Shown in pieces: positions 8,631 through 18,600 of a stretch of DNA of 20,088 nt. The stretch's first letter is position 1. Each line of letters starts with the position of its first letter. The stretch is from Ichthyophonus hoferi (taxonomy: Eukaryota; Opisthokonta; Ichthyosporea; Ichthyophonida; Ichthyophonidae). The position numbers and the translations under genes are program-made. A model generated the notes under the pieces. It did no database searches. It was not told where the DNA came from and was given only the letters and a program-made list of their open reading frames with translations. The DNA lies in the NCBI GenBank assembly GCA_002751075.1, contig NAOQ01000830.1, positions 7,319 through 27,406 of the forward strand, written 5' to 3'.

Positions 8631-9991
8631 TTAATCTTGATCTCCTGGGCCATCTTGGGCCTCCTCACACGCGTCAATCCAAGCACAGAATACATCCACG
8701 TTTTCCATCAGACCTATACAACCCAAACATGGTTATGGAAACTCCATATAATGCTATTGTTGTATCCATATATGCTTATATATATAGTTATAGTTATAGT
8801 ATATACAGACTATTTCATATTATGCCAAGTAAATCTATATAAATGTATAGGAAGGAAAGTGGGAAAGAGCAGTTATATATGAGATATGTGGGACATGTTT
8901 AAAATAAAACTCAAATAAGGCTATTGGAAGTCTATATATATATATATAAGAGGATATTTACAATTAATAGGTGTCTGCCAGTGTTCCCCACATATACGGC
9001 AATCAATCTTGCCAACCAATTGATCGCGATCCCTAGGGGTGATTACACCGATTAGCCATATTAGAAAACTCCAAATGAAATACAGTCAAAAGCAATGGAA
9101 TGCAGCAGGATTGGGTTAGCTTTGTTTCTCCAATGGGTGATATGGGTTTAGATTTCATTGGTCAACTTTATTATAGGAGTTAAGAAATTGGATGAATTTT
9201 GTTTAAAAATTTAAAAAATTCAAAATAAAATAAAATAATATCAATAATATAATATACCAACTATGAGAGATAAATTCGTATACATAATACCTATAATCTG
9301 TTGTAATATATAGCTTAATATGGAAGGCTATATGCTAAATTAAGTAAGTTATTTAGAAATATATATAAACATACATATGCATATATAGCATACATATATA
9401 TTAATAGTTCATATCTTATATTTCTCACTTCCTTTCTTCTATCAAATATACCAAACCTATTAGGTATGTATATATATGTAGGCTATATATATATTTATAT
9501 GCATGAAAAAAGAGACATATATAAACATAAACTCGTTCCTACTACCTTCCCCTTTTTATATCACTATTAAACTGTACTATATTCCCATCTCTTTATCTAA
9601 CTATTCACTCTGTATAATTATATTACATAGTATACTATGTGTGTAGAAAAATAAATAAAATATATAAATATGGGAATATAATAGATATACATATACATAA
9701 ATATATGTATAATTTTACACACATATATACACAAATATACATAAACATATACAGACACACCGACACGCACAAACATGCCTACATAGACATATGCATATAT
9801 TTATATATCTAACCATGCACGCACACACATAAACACAATAACATACCTACATCCGTCTTCACTCCCCACACACACACTTACAATTTCACATCCACAGACT
9901 TCTCGTGATTGCAGAAAGGGCATGTGAATGTAGTTTCCAATCCTGGCCTTTTTTTCTTCACCACTTTACGCTTTGAAGCTCTTTTTCCCAT
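8631..9991 (-). CDS. ELOF1: transcription elongation factor 1 homolog (ELOF1/Elf1), three exons
   Basis: The protein binds RNA polymerase II and helps elongation through chromatin and transcription-coupled repair. I read three exons on the minus strand: 9882-9991, 8962-9032 and 8631-8713. The introns are 849 and 248 bp; both begin GTA (GTAAGT, GTAAAT) and end AG. Codons split across both junctions rejoin cleanly. The product is 87 residues, near the usual 80-90. Visible parts: basic tail [16 protein letters not shown] (1-16), then [12 protein letters not shown] (21-32) giving the zinc pair C24/C27, CRIC giving C48/C51, QTPIN (56-60) and [14 protein letters not shown] (66-79), the family's signature C-terminal helix. 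The acidic end DGPGDQD is longer than in animals. The linker DRDQLVGK replaces the more usual DRxRNxG. All exons are below the length that simple frame scans report. Confidence 0.92.
9033..9881 (-). other. ELOF1 intron 1 (849 bp), AT and ATAC microsatellite-rich
   Basis: The donor GTAAGT lies directly after the codon pair GTG AAA TT, and the acceptor is CCCCTAG. The interior from about 9350 to 9850 is dominated by ATATAC, ACAT and CACA simple-sequence tracts. No inserted gene was seen. Confidence 0.8.
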
Positions 9992-10026
9992 GTTTTTACT
10001 ACAATGACTGTACAGAGGTAGATATA

Positions 10027-10046
10027 TAGGTAGGTAGGTAGGTAGA
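10027..10046. repeat. TAGG microsatellite
   Basis: About five consecutive TAGG units, followed by degenerate TAGAGATAGGA. It lies just upstream of the ELOF1 start. Confidence 0.75.
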
Positions 10047-10379
10047 GATAGGATGTAGAGGAAAGAGAGATAAGAGTGAATTTATAGTTAGTGTTGGGTC
10101 TACAGTTTGAATATTTTAAATTATTTTAGCGCAATGATGTTCTAGACCTTATAGATGGGAGATAATATTGGTTATATTGGTAATGAATGATTCGTTTTTA
10201 ATTTAATTGTTTAAGTAGATTGGATAATATAATATTAATTGCTAACTTTATTTAGTGATTTTAAGTTTAATTGTAGTGATGATTGGGTAATAAAGACGAA
10301 TCAGAGTGAGTGTTGGCGGATCAGATACAGATCGTAGATCGCGGTGGTATTGTTTGATCATAGGTTGATAATTGGACAT

Positions 10380-10760
10380 GAAATATATGATATATTATAA
10401 TATAGTTTAATTTAATTTAATATAATATAATGCACTGTACTAGAATATAACATGATAGAATATAGCATTATATAATATAATATTAATATATCTTACTAAA
10501 AAAGATTATATTCTATGATATAATTAATATGCTATACTATTCTATTACATTTTACTATATATAGATAATAAAATAAATTAGCTTTTATTGCGCCATATTA
10601 TAATGTCATACATAATATAATATGTATATATAATATGTACACTAACTATTAAAGTATTTGACTAATAAAGACTATTACGATATAATGTCATATTATTACG
10701 TCACATTTTACTTAACATGACATGGTATAATATAGTATAATATAGTATAATGTAAGCTAA
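10380..10760. repeat. TATAATA-type low-complexity tract
   Basis: Long tract of ATAATATAAT, TAGTATAATA and similar words with almost no G or C. It includes three near-exact TAGTATAATA units near 10730-10750. It behaves as an irregular satellite rather than a clean tandem array. Confidence 0.6.
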
Positions 10761-11099
10761 TATACTCTATTATATATAGATACATAGAGCTGGAGCCTTT
10801 TTACTTAGCGTTTTAGCGGCATCTTATGACCTTATATCATAAGATATTATATCATACTATATCATATTTTATTATACCATGTTATATTTTAGCGTGTTGC
10901 ATTATATTGTATTGTATTATTGTATTATATCAAAATATTATATATATCATGTCGGAAATAGGTAGAGACATATTCAATCCCAGTGATCTATATTTATTTA
11001 AAATTCAAGGCACCATCACTCCTCCTTCCCTTCCAACATTGATGGTGTCAAGTGACATATAATACTATATGATCTCGAGACATCCAGAACAACTTTTTT

Positions 11100-12420
11100 T
11101 CTATCACCACAATCAGGATACAACATTGCTCTATCACCTTACGAGATGAAGTCACAATTGTTAAGGGCAATACTCTTATCAAATATTTTCTCTGGCAGAA
11201 GGATATCTTCCTCCTACATGCTCAACTACTCCTTCACATGCCCAGCACCATCTACTCTGAATTCATGGTTACAAATGATTCCTACATCCCATATGATGAC
11301 TCTAGCCTTACTACTCCCTCAGTTGCAGCTTCCGGTCTTGCTCAGATGGTCTCCACACAACCCTTCCATTTTATTAATCTAATAGGATACCTCCTTACCA
11401 ACACCTCTCTTTTCAACGGTCCGCTCTCCTAATGTATGGCCTGCAACATGCAGAAATCTAATGATCTCTGGCCTTCCTGATTTATATACTGTTTGCCTAT
11501 GCACCTCCATTACATGCTGTGATGCTTATAGTGTCTACAAAATTACTGTAAGTCTTTTCCCTATATGTCTATGTCATAGACGTGCTACACGACCCCTTCA
11601 ACACATTTATAGTAACATAGTCGGGCCTCTACAAGTCTCCTTTGGGGGTATATATTGGCTTGTCTTTATCATCAATGATCTCATGCACTACACAACCATG
11701 TACTGCATGAAACGCAAGGGTGAGGTCCCCCCCACCCCCCCGTATTACTTTTACTTTTGTATGGAGTTAGCATATGCCAGACATGACCCCTTCAGATTTC
11801 CAACCTGTAAACTGACCAGGGAACTGAGTGCATCCATGCTAACTTTTGCTATTTGGCCTGCATCCTGGATTATTACTCACTGAACAATATTATCTTATGT
11901 AACACAATCCAATGGTCTGTTGGAGTGCATGAACCGACTAATCATTATTATGGCTTGCATTGCCATAATTACAGCAGCCATTCCTGATCATGCCTTGAAA
12001 TTTGCCATATGGGCTGCCATCCTTACATATGCTGTCAGAATCTATTGAATACACAGATTCTTAATTGCTATCCCTCCCTACAGACATAGACTGTCCGTCT
12101 ACGTAATCGTCGAGACTTATGTCAAGTTTCTTTAAAAGATTCCTACGAGTTTCTTCCTCACTGTCAGAGGCAAATCTAATTCTTATTTATCTCCTGCCGA
12201 CCACGGATCCAATCTTGTTTATATTAGGAATTACTGTATTCCTCTTAATCCTAGCAACGTTTGGGTGAACGCATGTCTCCTCTAAACCTTCATAACCAAT
12301 TCCTACTGGCATTACAAAGAAGTAAGTCTGTAATACGGAACATTTATTGAGATAACCCGTATAACAGAAAGTATCCAGACCAAGTCTGTGGATCCTGACT
12401 ATATAAGGATTGGATGGAGT
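11100..12420 (+). mobile_element. Ty1/copia-type retroelement fossil, pol (integrase) portion
   Basis: Broken remnant. The recognisable heart is a copia integrase: IYSNIVGPLQVSFGG and YWLVFIINDLMHY (about 11608-11700) match the family's core start, and QSNGLLECMNRL (about 11908-11943) matches the conserved Q-S-N-G...E..N stretch, followed by the usual Pro and aromatic/Ala-rich helix. Upstream sequence to about 11100 and downstream sequence to about 12420 is probably more of the same element, but the match is too weak to set firm ends. No LTR pair was found. There are several breaks, and it is an old copy. Confidence 0.65.
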
Positions 12421-12899
12421 CAATCCAGTTGATCATGTTGTAAAAAGCATGCTCTTGCATAAATTACTCAATCTAATGGGTCTTTAACATCTAGTTGCAT
12501 AAAACCCAATAAAATCCATAAATTGTATAAAGAGTCAAAGAGTCACATGTGTCACCATGTGTGCTTAAATATCAAATGATCAACACTATTTAAATTGACG
12601 ACGATCATTCACTTGCTAGTCCGCATTAAGCATTTTAGTCCTAATTATCAATAATTAATCTCTAACTCTTACAAACCAATTGTAACCTCATTGTAAACGC
12701 TATTTAATATTCAGAGCTACAATGCAAAACGAATAATTGAAAATGTGTAAACCTGTACAAGATATCACGAATATTCAGCCTAATGACTGCAGCTGATATA
12801 CTCTGACATATGTCTTAACTCCTAACACTGCTTTAACGTCTCGACAGACACTTTACACACCCTAGTACAAATCTCCTGCACCGATATACTCCTTGTATA
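12421..12899. other. sequence between copia fossil parts
   Basis: No recognised gene. It is moderately AT-rich and may include eroded LTR or gag sequence of the neighbouring fossils, but I could not match it to a second copy inside the window. Confidence 0.3.
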
Positions 12900-13359
12900 C
12901 CTTTAGATGCAAACCCTACTTCCACATTGACAGCTACCAGCAACCAATCGTTGTTCTACTGCTATTGATGTATATAAGTAATGTCAAGCAGTCGCTTCCT
13001 CGGCAGAAACGTTAGGCGGGTCTTTTAGTTAATCCAGTGTTGGTTTCACTTCAATTGCTTTCAGGCATCTGGAGACTTGTATTTTGTCTCGTATGTTCTC
13101 TGCCTATTTCACGTAACTAATTCCTTCCAGATCGTCCATGAATATCTCTGTTTTAGAGGTTGCTAAGGAGTTCATTTGGGTAGGCATCCCCTCCGCCTAA
13201 TTGCGTTAATAATTTTTGTAGTAATTCAACAGTTAATGCAGGTGCAGTTCCAGTTGATGGTGCTCCTGGTATATTTGAACTGCTATAAGCCTTACCCCTC
13301 CTCCCGCACTCACCTAGACATGAAGTTGCAAAGTTCTTCATAGAAGGGTCGACCTTCAT
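12900..13359 (-). mobile_element. copia-type gag fragment, inverted
   Basis: Broken fragment read on the minus strand. Its part at about 12935-13120 is the reverse complement, with moderate divergence, of the plus-strand gag region at about 13470-13640, which fixes its identity. A plus-strand word such as AAGTAATGTCAAGCAG here has the mirror CTGCTTGACATTACTT there. The far end (13153-13359) holds a short open stretch with a Gly/Pro/Ser-rich composition, plausibly the start of the same gag. The age is similar to that of its partner. Confidence 0.55.
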
Positions 13360-13640
13360 GCTCTCTGTAGAACAACTTGGCTTAATCCAAGCTCAACGTA
13401 ACGTTCTTACGGCTAATAATCTTAAACCCATTCTCCTCCAGCTGGATAATGATGGAAGGAATCAGTTACGTGAAATGGGCAGAGAACATACGAGACAAAA
13501 TGCAAGTCTCCAGATGACTCAAAGCAATTGAAATGGAACCAACACCGGATCAACTAAGAGACCCGTCTAACGTTTCTGCTGAGGAAGCGACTGCTTGACA
13601 TTACTTATATGCGTCAGTGACAACCAAACAACGACTAATT
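12935..13640. repeat. inverted repeat formed by two gag copies
   Basis: The left arm, about 12935-13120, and the right arm, about 13465-13640, are reverse complements with scattered differences. The spacer is about 345 bp. Homology fades at both ends, at about CCTTCCA (inner end) and about CAACCA/CAATTA (outer end). Confidence 0.75.
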
Positions 13641-14700
13641 GCTGGTTGAAATCAAAATGAATTTGCATATCATATGTGGAGAGGCCTTAAAAGTCAGTTT
13701 GATGGTAAGGATACTGCTCAATAATTAAACTACCTAATGGAGTTCCTCAACACTTTTTTTATATTTAATGAAAACGATAGTGAATACATTGCCAGGGTTG
13801 TTGCCACTAGTAAACAACTGAAAAGGACACCAATGGAGCTGAATGATTTGGTTATACTTGTGAAAATCATACACGATCTTCAAACTTCTAGATATGCAAG
13901 CCTGGTCTAAGTCTTCTGTTAAGCGACGAAAGGTTTGATTTATTAAAGACTTTATAGCGAACATGGCCACATATATCAAAGTGACAAAAACCAAAAAGCA
14001 CAGGAATTCGATGAATACAAAGGATGGATATAACCACAAGATCAACGTAGATTTCTTCAACAGTGACTTATCTACATGTAAAATTTGTTGGAGTCCACAT
14101 GAAACTCGTGAGTGTCGACTAATAAAAAGGTTTGAACTTCTGGGGGTAAATATGAAATTAAATCCATTTAACGTACAAAATAATCTAAAGACAATGTATA
14201 AGAAGGAAGGCTGCCCAGAGAAAAACAACAAAAAGCCCCCGGTAAAAAGGTATGGCAGATTCTCAAACCATAAATTTGGGGGGAAAAAACTCAACAAGGC
14301 TTTCAATATGGTTGAGGATACTTTAAATGTAACAATGGAAATCACAGGTTATTTGGGTAGAAGAGAAACTCAAAATAATAGTTTTGTTCTAGATAGCAGC
14401 TCTTCAAGGCACCTCCACTTTCGAAAAAATGATTTCACCACGTTTACTCTAGAAAAATCCTACATATGCTGGGGAAGTGATTGAAAGAACCTGGCCTTGG
14501 GGTCGGACAGCATATGGCTAGATCCCAGAGTAGGGAAAAAGGTAACTCCTATCAAGTTGGAGAACGTACTTTTAGTACCAAATCTTAAAGTGAGCCTATT
14601 CTCTATACCAGCCCTGGATGGCAAGGATATCTCTACTGTGTTCCAGAATGACACAGCAACGGTATAAAAGATTAAAGGTCCTATCTACATGATACTGGAA
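13380..14700 (+). mobile_element. Ty1/copia-type retroelement fossil, gag to protease portion
   Basis: Broken remnant on the plus strand. In order: a gag-like helix-rich region (about 13380-13920), with a stretch near 13775-13880 (RVVATSKQL, LNDLVILVKI) like copia gag; a zinc-knuckle-like Cys/His stretch (CKICWSPHETREC, about 14078-14116); a basic segment; a protease-like stretch with NSFVLDSSSSRHLHF (about 14379-14423); and the copia block with LENVLLVPNLKVSLFSI (about 14558-14609) that lies before the integrase in this family. It is the same broad family as the fossil at 11100, yet the pol part comes first on the map, so the two are separate insertions or were rearranged. It has several breaks. 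No LTRs were found. Confidence 0.7.
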
Positions 14701-15332
14701 TTTCTATCACGTATTTTCTCAGAGGAGGCACCACGAAAAAAGAAGATTTCGTATTGAAACATTTTTCCAATCAACAGTCTCATCATTTCTCTAATTTGTT
14801 TTTTTCTTTTAAAAGTACTTAAAATGGCGCTAAGAAAATTGTTGTTGAAATAATTCGCCGGATTAACAATGTTGTGCAACTTGTTATAATCCCTATCCTA
14901 CTCTTTGTAAAAGGTTCATGATTGAGTAACGGTTTATTGAGTACAATACAATGGCCAACTGCAATAACCATTAATTAGCATAATTATTGAGTCCCGATAT
15001 TGTTTAATTAAATAATCAATTGCAAAGTTTTAAGTGTTACGAGTGATTTCGTATCATCCGGGGCACCGCGTATGTGTGAACGGCCGCCTCTGCATCAGCT
15101 TTCCATTTCTACTTATACTTTCCCTTATCATGCGTGTCAATTGCGGTTAACACCTATATTCATCATTGTAAATGGGACCAAACGTAAAGATTATTATTGG
15201 CTATTACATACAACTCACGAAAGGTCACAGACAATATGAGACTCATTATTTCACCATCCCCTTGTTATCGGGGCCTCGGCCAAACTACGTGTTCATCGGA
15301 GTTTACGGTCTTGTAACAATAATTAAACAAGC

Positions 15333-15360
15333 CCAATAGATTGTTGATACAATCTATTGG
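15333..15360. repeat. perfect 12-bp inverted repeat, 4-nt loop
   Basis: CCAATAGATTGT (15333-15344) pairs exactly with ACAATCTATTGG (15349-15360) around the loop TGAT. Each arm carries a CCAAT/ATTGG word, so the palindrome offers two inverted CCAAT boxes about 320 bp upstream of the KDSR start. Confidence 0.75.
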
Positions 15361-15652
15361 TGTCAAGTACCAATTCAAGATAACGATTAAAATTGAACCT
15401 CTATTGACCTGACTTTTATCCAATAATAGAGCGATTCATATTCATCAGAGTTTCATCTGCCACCTTATAGCCAGTAAGCAACGGCTTTATGGACTGTAGC
15501 TAAATAATACCATAGGTTTGGGGTCCAAATAACTCATTTTGTTTACTTCGTGTTTGCACAGTATATGATATATATACTTACATTATTAGTCTGTCTTGAA
15601 ACTAGCTACCATATTATTGAAACCTGTTAGGGCACTGTTATATAATCAATAA

Positions 15653-15674
15653 ATATATATATATATATATATAT
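15653..15674. repeat. (AT)11 run directly before the KDSR start codon
   Basis: Eleven AT dinucleotides end five bases before the ATG at 15680. They lie in the presumed 5' leader or the promoter of KDSR. AT runs of this kind are prone to length change. Confidence 0.8.
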
Positions 15675-15679
15675 TTAAA

Positions 15680-18600
15680 ATGACTTTCATGTACGTCCTC
15701 TATGGACTTACTTACTATGTTGTTGCCACATTTACTATTGCGGTTTTGGCATATATTCTAGATCTTGCCATGGCACCTGGTTTCAATATTAAAGGAAAAC
15801 ATGTCTTAATTACAGGTGGAAGCGAGGGACTTGGACTTTCTTTTGCTAAGTTGTCTGTTAAAATGGTTAGTATATTAGTATATTATTAATTGGAAAGGAT
15901 GTTCATATGTATATCAGTGCATATGGGTATGTGCATGTATATATATTACACTTATAAAACTATTGTATTGGACATTAACTTGTCATACCTGTATAACAAT
16001 CAAGTTACTTACTAATTCAAAAACAAATTATTGTTATGATTGAGTATTAAACTATTATGTTTGACTTTTACTAAGATATTAACATAGGTACTAAAATAAT
16101 GAGGTGAGGCATGTGGGTGGAAAGTAAAGTATAGTTGTTTGTATTTGTGGGCATGTAGTATATATTATTATGTATTGTTTTATACAATATCGTGGTTTGA
16201 TTATTAGATATAGCATTATTTATAGATATAGTTATAGTATATTCTGTTATATAAATATAACTGATATAATCACTAGTATTACTATATTAAAAACTAATAT
16301 GATTAGTAAGAATGATAGTCACCAAGATTAGAAAATTTTGACCAACTACTACCTAGGATAACTAGATTTAATCATTTCTATTAGAGTGTAATTAACTCTA
16401 TTAGGGTATCTGTTAATCTTCTATTTACCAATCTCTTTACTCATTGGTCTATTCCTTAATCTAACAGGGTATCAATGCAACCATAATTATCCTTTCTCCT
16501 CTCCCTCTCCCTCTACCTATATATATATATCTTAATCTACCTATCAATCTCTCTACACACTGGTTTATCTCTTAATATAACAGGGTGCCAATGTGACCAT
16601 AATCGCCCGTACCCAATCAAAATTAGATGAAGCCCTTATCTTACTGGAAGAGCTAAAAATATCCGCTAACCAGAAGATATTAGCATTCAGTTGTTGTGTT
16701 ACAGATTACGACGGACTTTCTATGACAATAAAAGATGCCACAGAACGTATGGATGGCCAATTAAACGTGGTGGTGGCATGTGCAGGCCTTGCCCGGCCCA
16801 AGTATTTCGACGAATCGGATATGGCTATGATTCGGAAGGTATGGTGTATATTTTAATAAGCATTAGTGATAGGTTGATCTTGCGATTAATAACGATTACT
16901 GGTGATTGACTGACCTATCAAGATTATGTTTTGGATGTATGTATATCTACATATGTATATACGTAAGAGTTTTGGTATGCATATATATATTTACTATTAA
17001 CAATGCATATATTTTCTATTCTTTATATTTTAACGAGCACTACTGAGAGGTTGATGTTACGATTAATAGACATGTTAAGATTTTAATTTATATGTATGTA
17101 GTATATAAGGGTATTGAGAATCGGATATGGCTGTGATTCGGAAAATATGGTATATTAGATATCTTAGCAAGTGTTAGTGATAGATTGATCTTGCGATTAA
17201 TAACGATGAACAGTGGTTGTCAGTGATTGGCAGACTTATCAAGATCATAATTTGTGTTTATGTATGAGTTTAGGTATATATTTTATTGTATTATTTTATT
17301 TTATTTTAATATTAACTATTGCTCTCACCCAATAGCAAATGGAGGTTAATTTCTACGGATCAGTACATCTAGCCAAGGCAGCCCAACCCTACCTGATACG
17401 CAATCAGTCAAACAGTCCTAAAATGATAGTATTTGTTGCATCTGCTGTTGTATTCTCAGCCACGCCTGGCTATACTGCGGTAGGTATCATATTATATATA
17501 TATATATATATAGGCATGTGTGTATATGATGTGTTTGTGTTGGTGTGACTAATATTCAGTATATAAATTCTCTCTCTATCCTATGACTTATCATCTGTCA
17601 TTAACACTAATTAACGTTAATTAATACTATTTCATGGTTTACATATACAGTATGCCGCATCTAAGTATGCTCTGAAGGGATTTGCTGATAGTTTAATGTC
17701 AGAGATGGCTCCACAAGGAATCACTGTTCACTCCTTCTACCCAGGCAATATAGAGACATCAGGTAAGTGATTAATTAATTTTAATTCACATTTAATTGCT
17801 GTTATATAATGCTATTGTATCATTTCATTTTATTAATATGTCACTATTTATTTATTGGTTATATTCGTGATATTGAATTTTGGTGCATTTTATTTAAGGT
17901 AGATTGTAGATAAATCTGATAAACAGGGCATTACCCAGCTTCTAGCTCTAATTAATTGACTCGTTAATTATGATACTTCGCTTAAATTTCCAAGATACGT
18001 AAGAAATCATAATATTATATTGTCATACTATCATGTCAATTTAAATTTAACTAAACGATTGTATTGGTTATTGCAGGATATAATGAAGAATGCAAAGAAA
18101 AGCCATTGGCTACCTTTGAAATTGAGGGGCATGTATGTGGGATTTGGTTGGTTTATTCAATTTATAAATTTATACATGTATAAAGATATCTGTGCTTGCT
18201 TGAGTTTATATTGCAGTCTTATATATATATTCTTTCAAACTATATAGTTGCATAAGCCAACATAAATACGTGCACAAATCTATACTTACTTATACACTTG
18301 ATATTGATGTGTGTGTATGGGGGCCTAATAGCATTATAAGATTATATATTAAGTAATACCGGTGCATTGTATAAACCCAAAAACATTGCGGTATCATATT
18401 ATCTTTATATAGTTTAATATCATGTAGCATAATATAATATAGTTAGATTATAGGTAGCTTATTTAAGTACAAACATACACGTATATTTAGACTTGGTTTA
18501 TGTAGGGAGTATAATATGGAGTAGAGTATAGTATATTATGGAGTATTGTATCTAAGTATATGTAGGTACTCATATTATTTCCTTCCCTACCTACCATACT

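Larger units (their letters stand above)
9992..11100. other. intergenic between ELOF1 and the copia fossils; simple-sequence DNA
   Basis: The first 100 bases should hold the ELOF1 promoter, but no defined box was found. A TAGG tetranucleotide run lies at about 10027-10046. From about 10380 to 10960 the DNA is nearly a satellite of TATAATA, TAGTATAATA and ATCATATTA words. The open frames there, such as the one starting at 10826, translate to Ile/Tyr-rich low complexity and are not genes. Confidence 0.5.
14701..15679. other. intergenic between copia fossil and KDSR
   Basis: This is the 5' flank of KDSR. The part at about 15060-15310 is richer in GC than its surroundings and carries a 55-codon open frame (15172-15339) with no family signal. 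The perfect hairpin at 15333-15360 and the AT run at 15653-15674 are listed separately. No defined promoter box was found beyond AT-rich TATA-like words. Confidence 0.45.

Noticed and set aside
8637-8882. Plus-strand open frame of 81 codons
   Set aside because: It is antisense to ELOF1 exon 3 and then runs into Ile/Tyr-rich low complexity.
10826-11062. 78-codon plus-strand open frame
   Set aside because: Translates from the ATCATATTA-rich tract into Ile/Tyr/Cys low complexity.
12187-12423. Minus-strand open frame of 78 codons
   Set aside because: No family signal. It lies at the fading end of the copia pol fossil and is best read as a shadow.
13734-14345. Minus-strand open frame of 203 codons
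   Set aside because: It lies opposite the recognisable copia gag to zinc-knuckle region and has only Phe/Leu/Ile-rich composition, as expected of an antisense shadow.
15172-15339. 55-codon open frame upstream of KDSR
   Set aside because: Short, no recognised motif, and ends inside the palindrome at 15333-15360. Kept only as a note.
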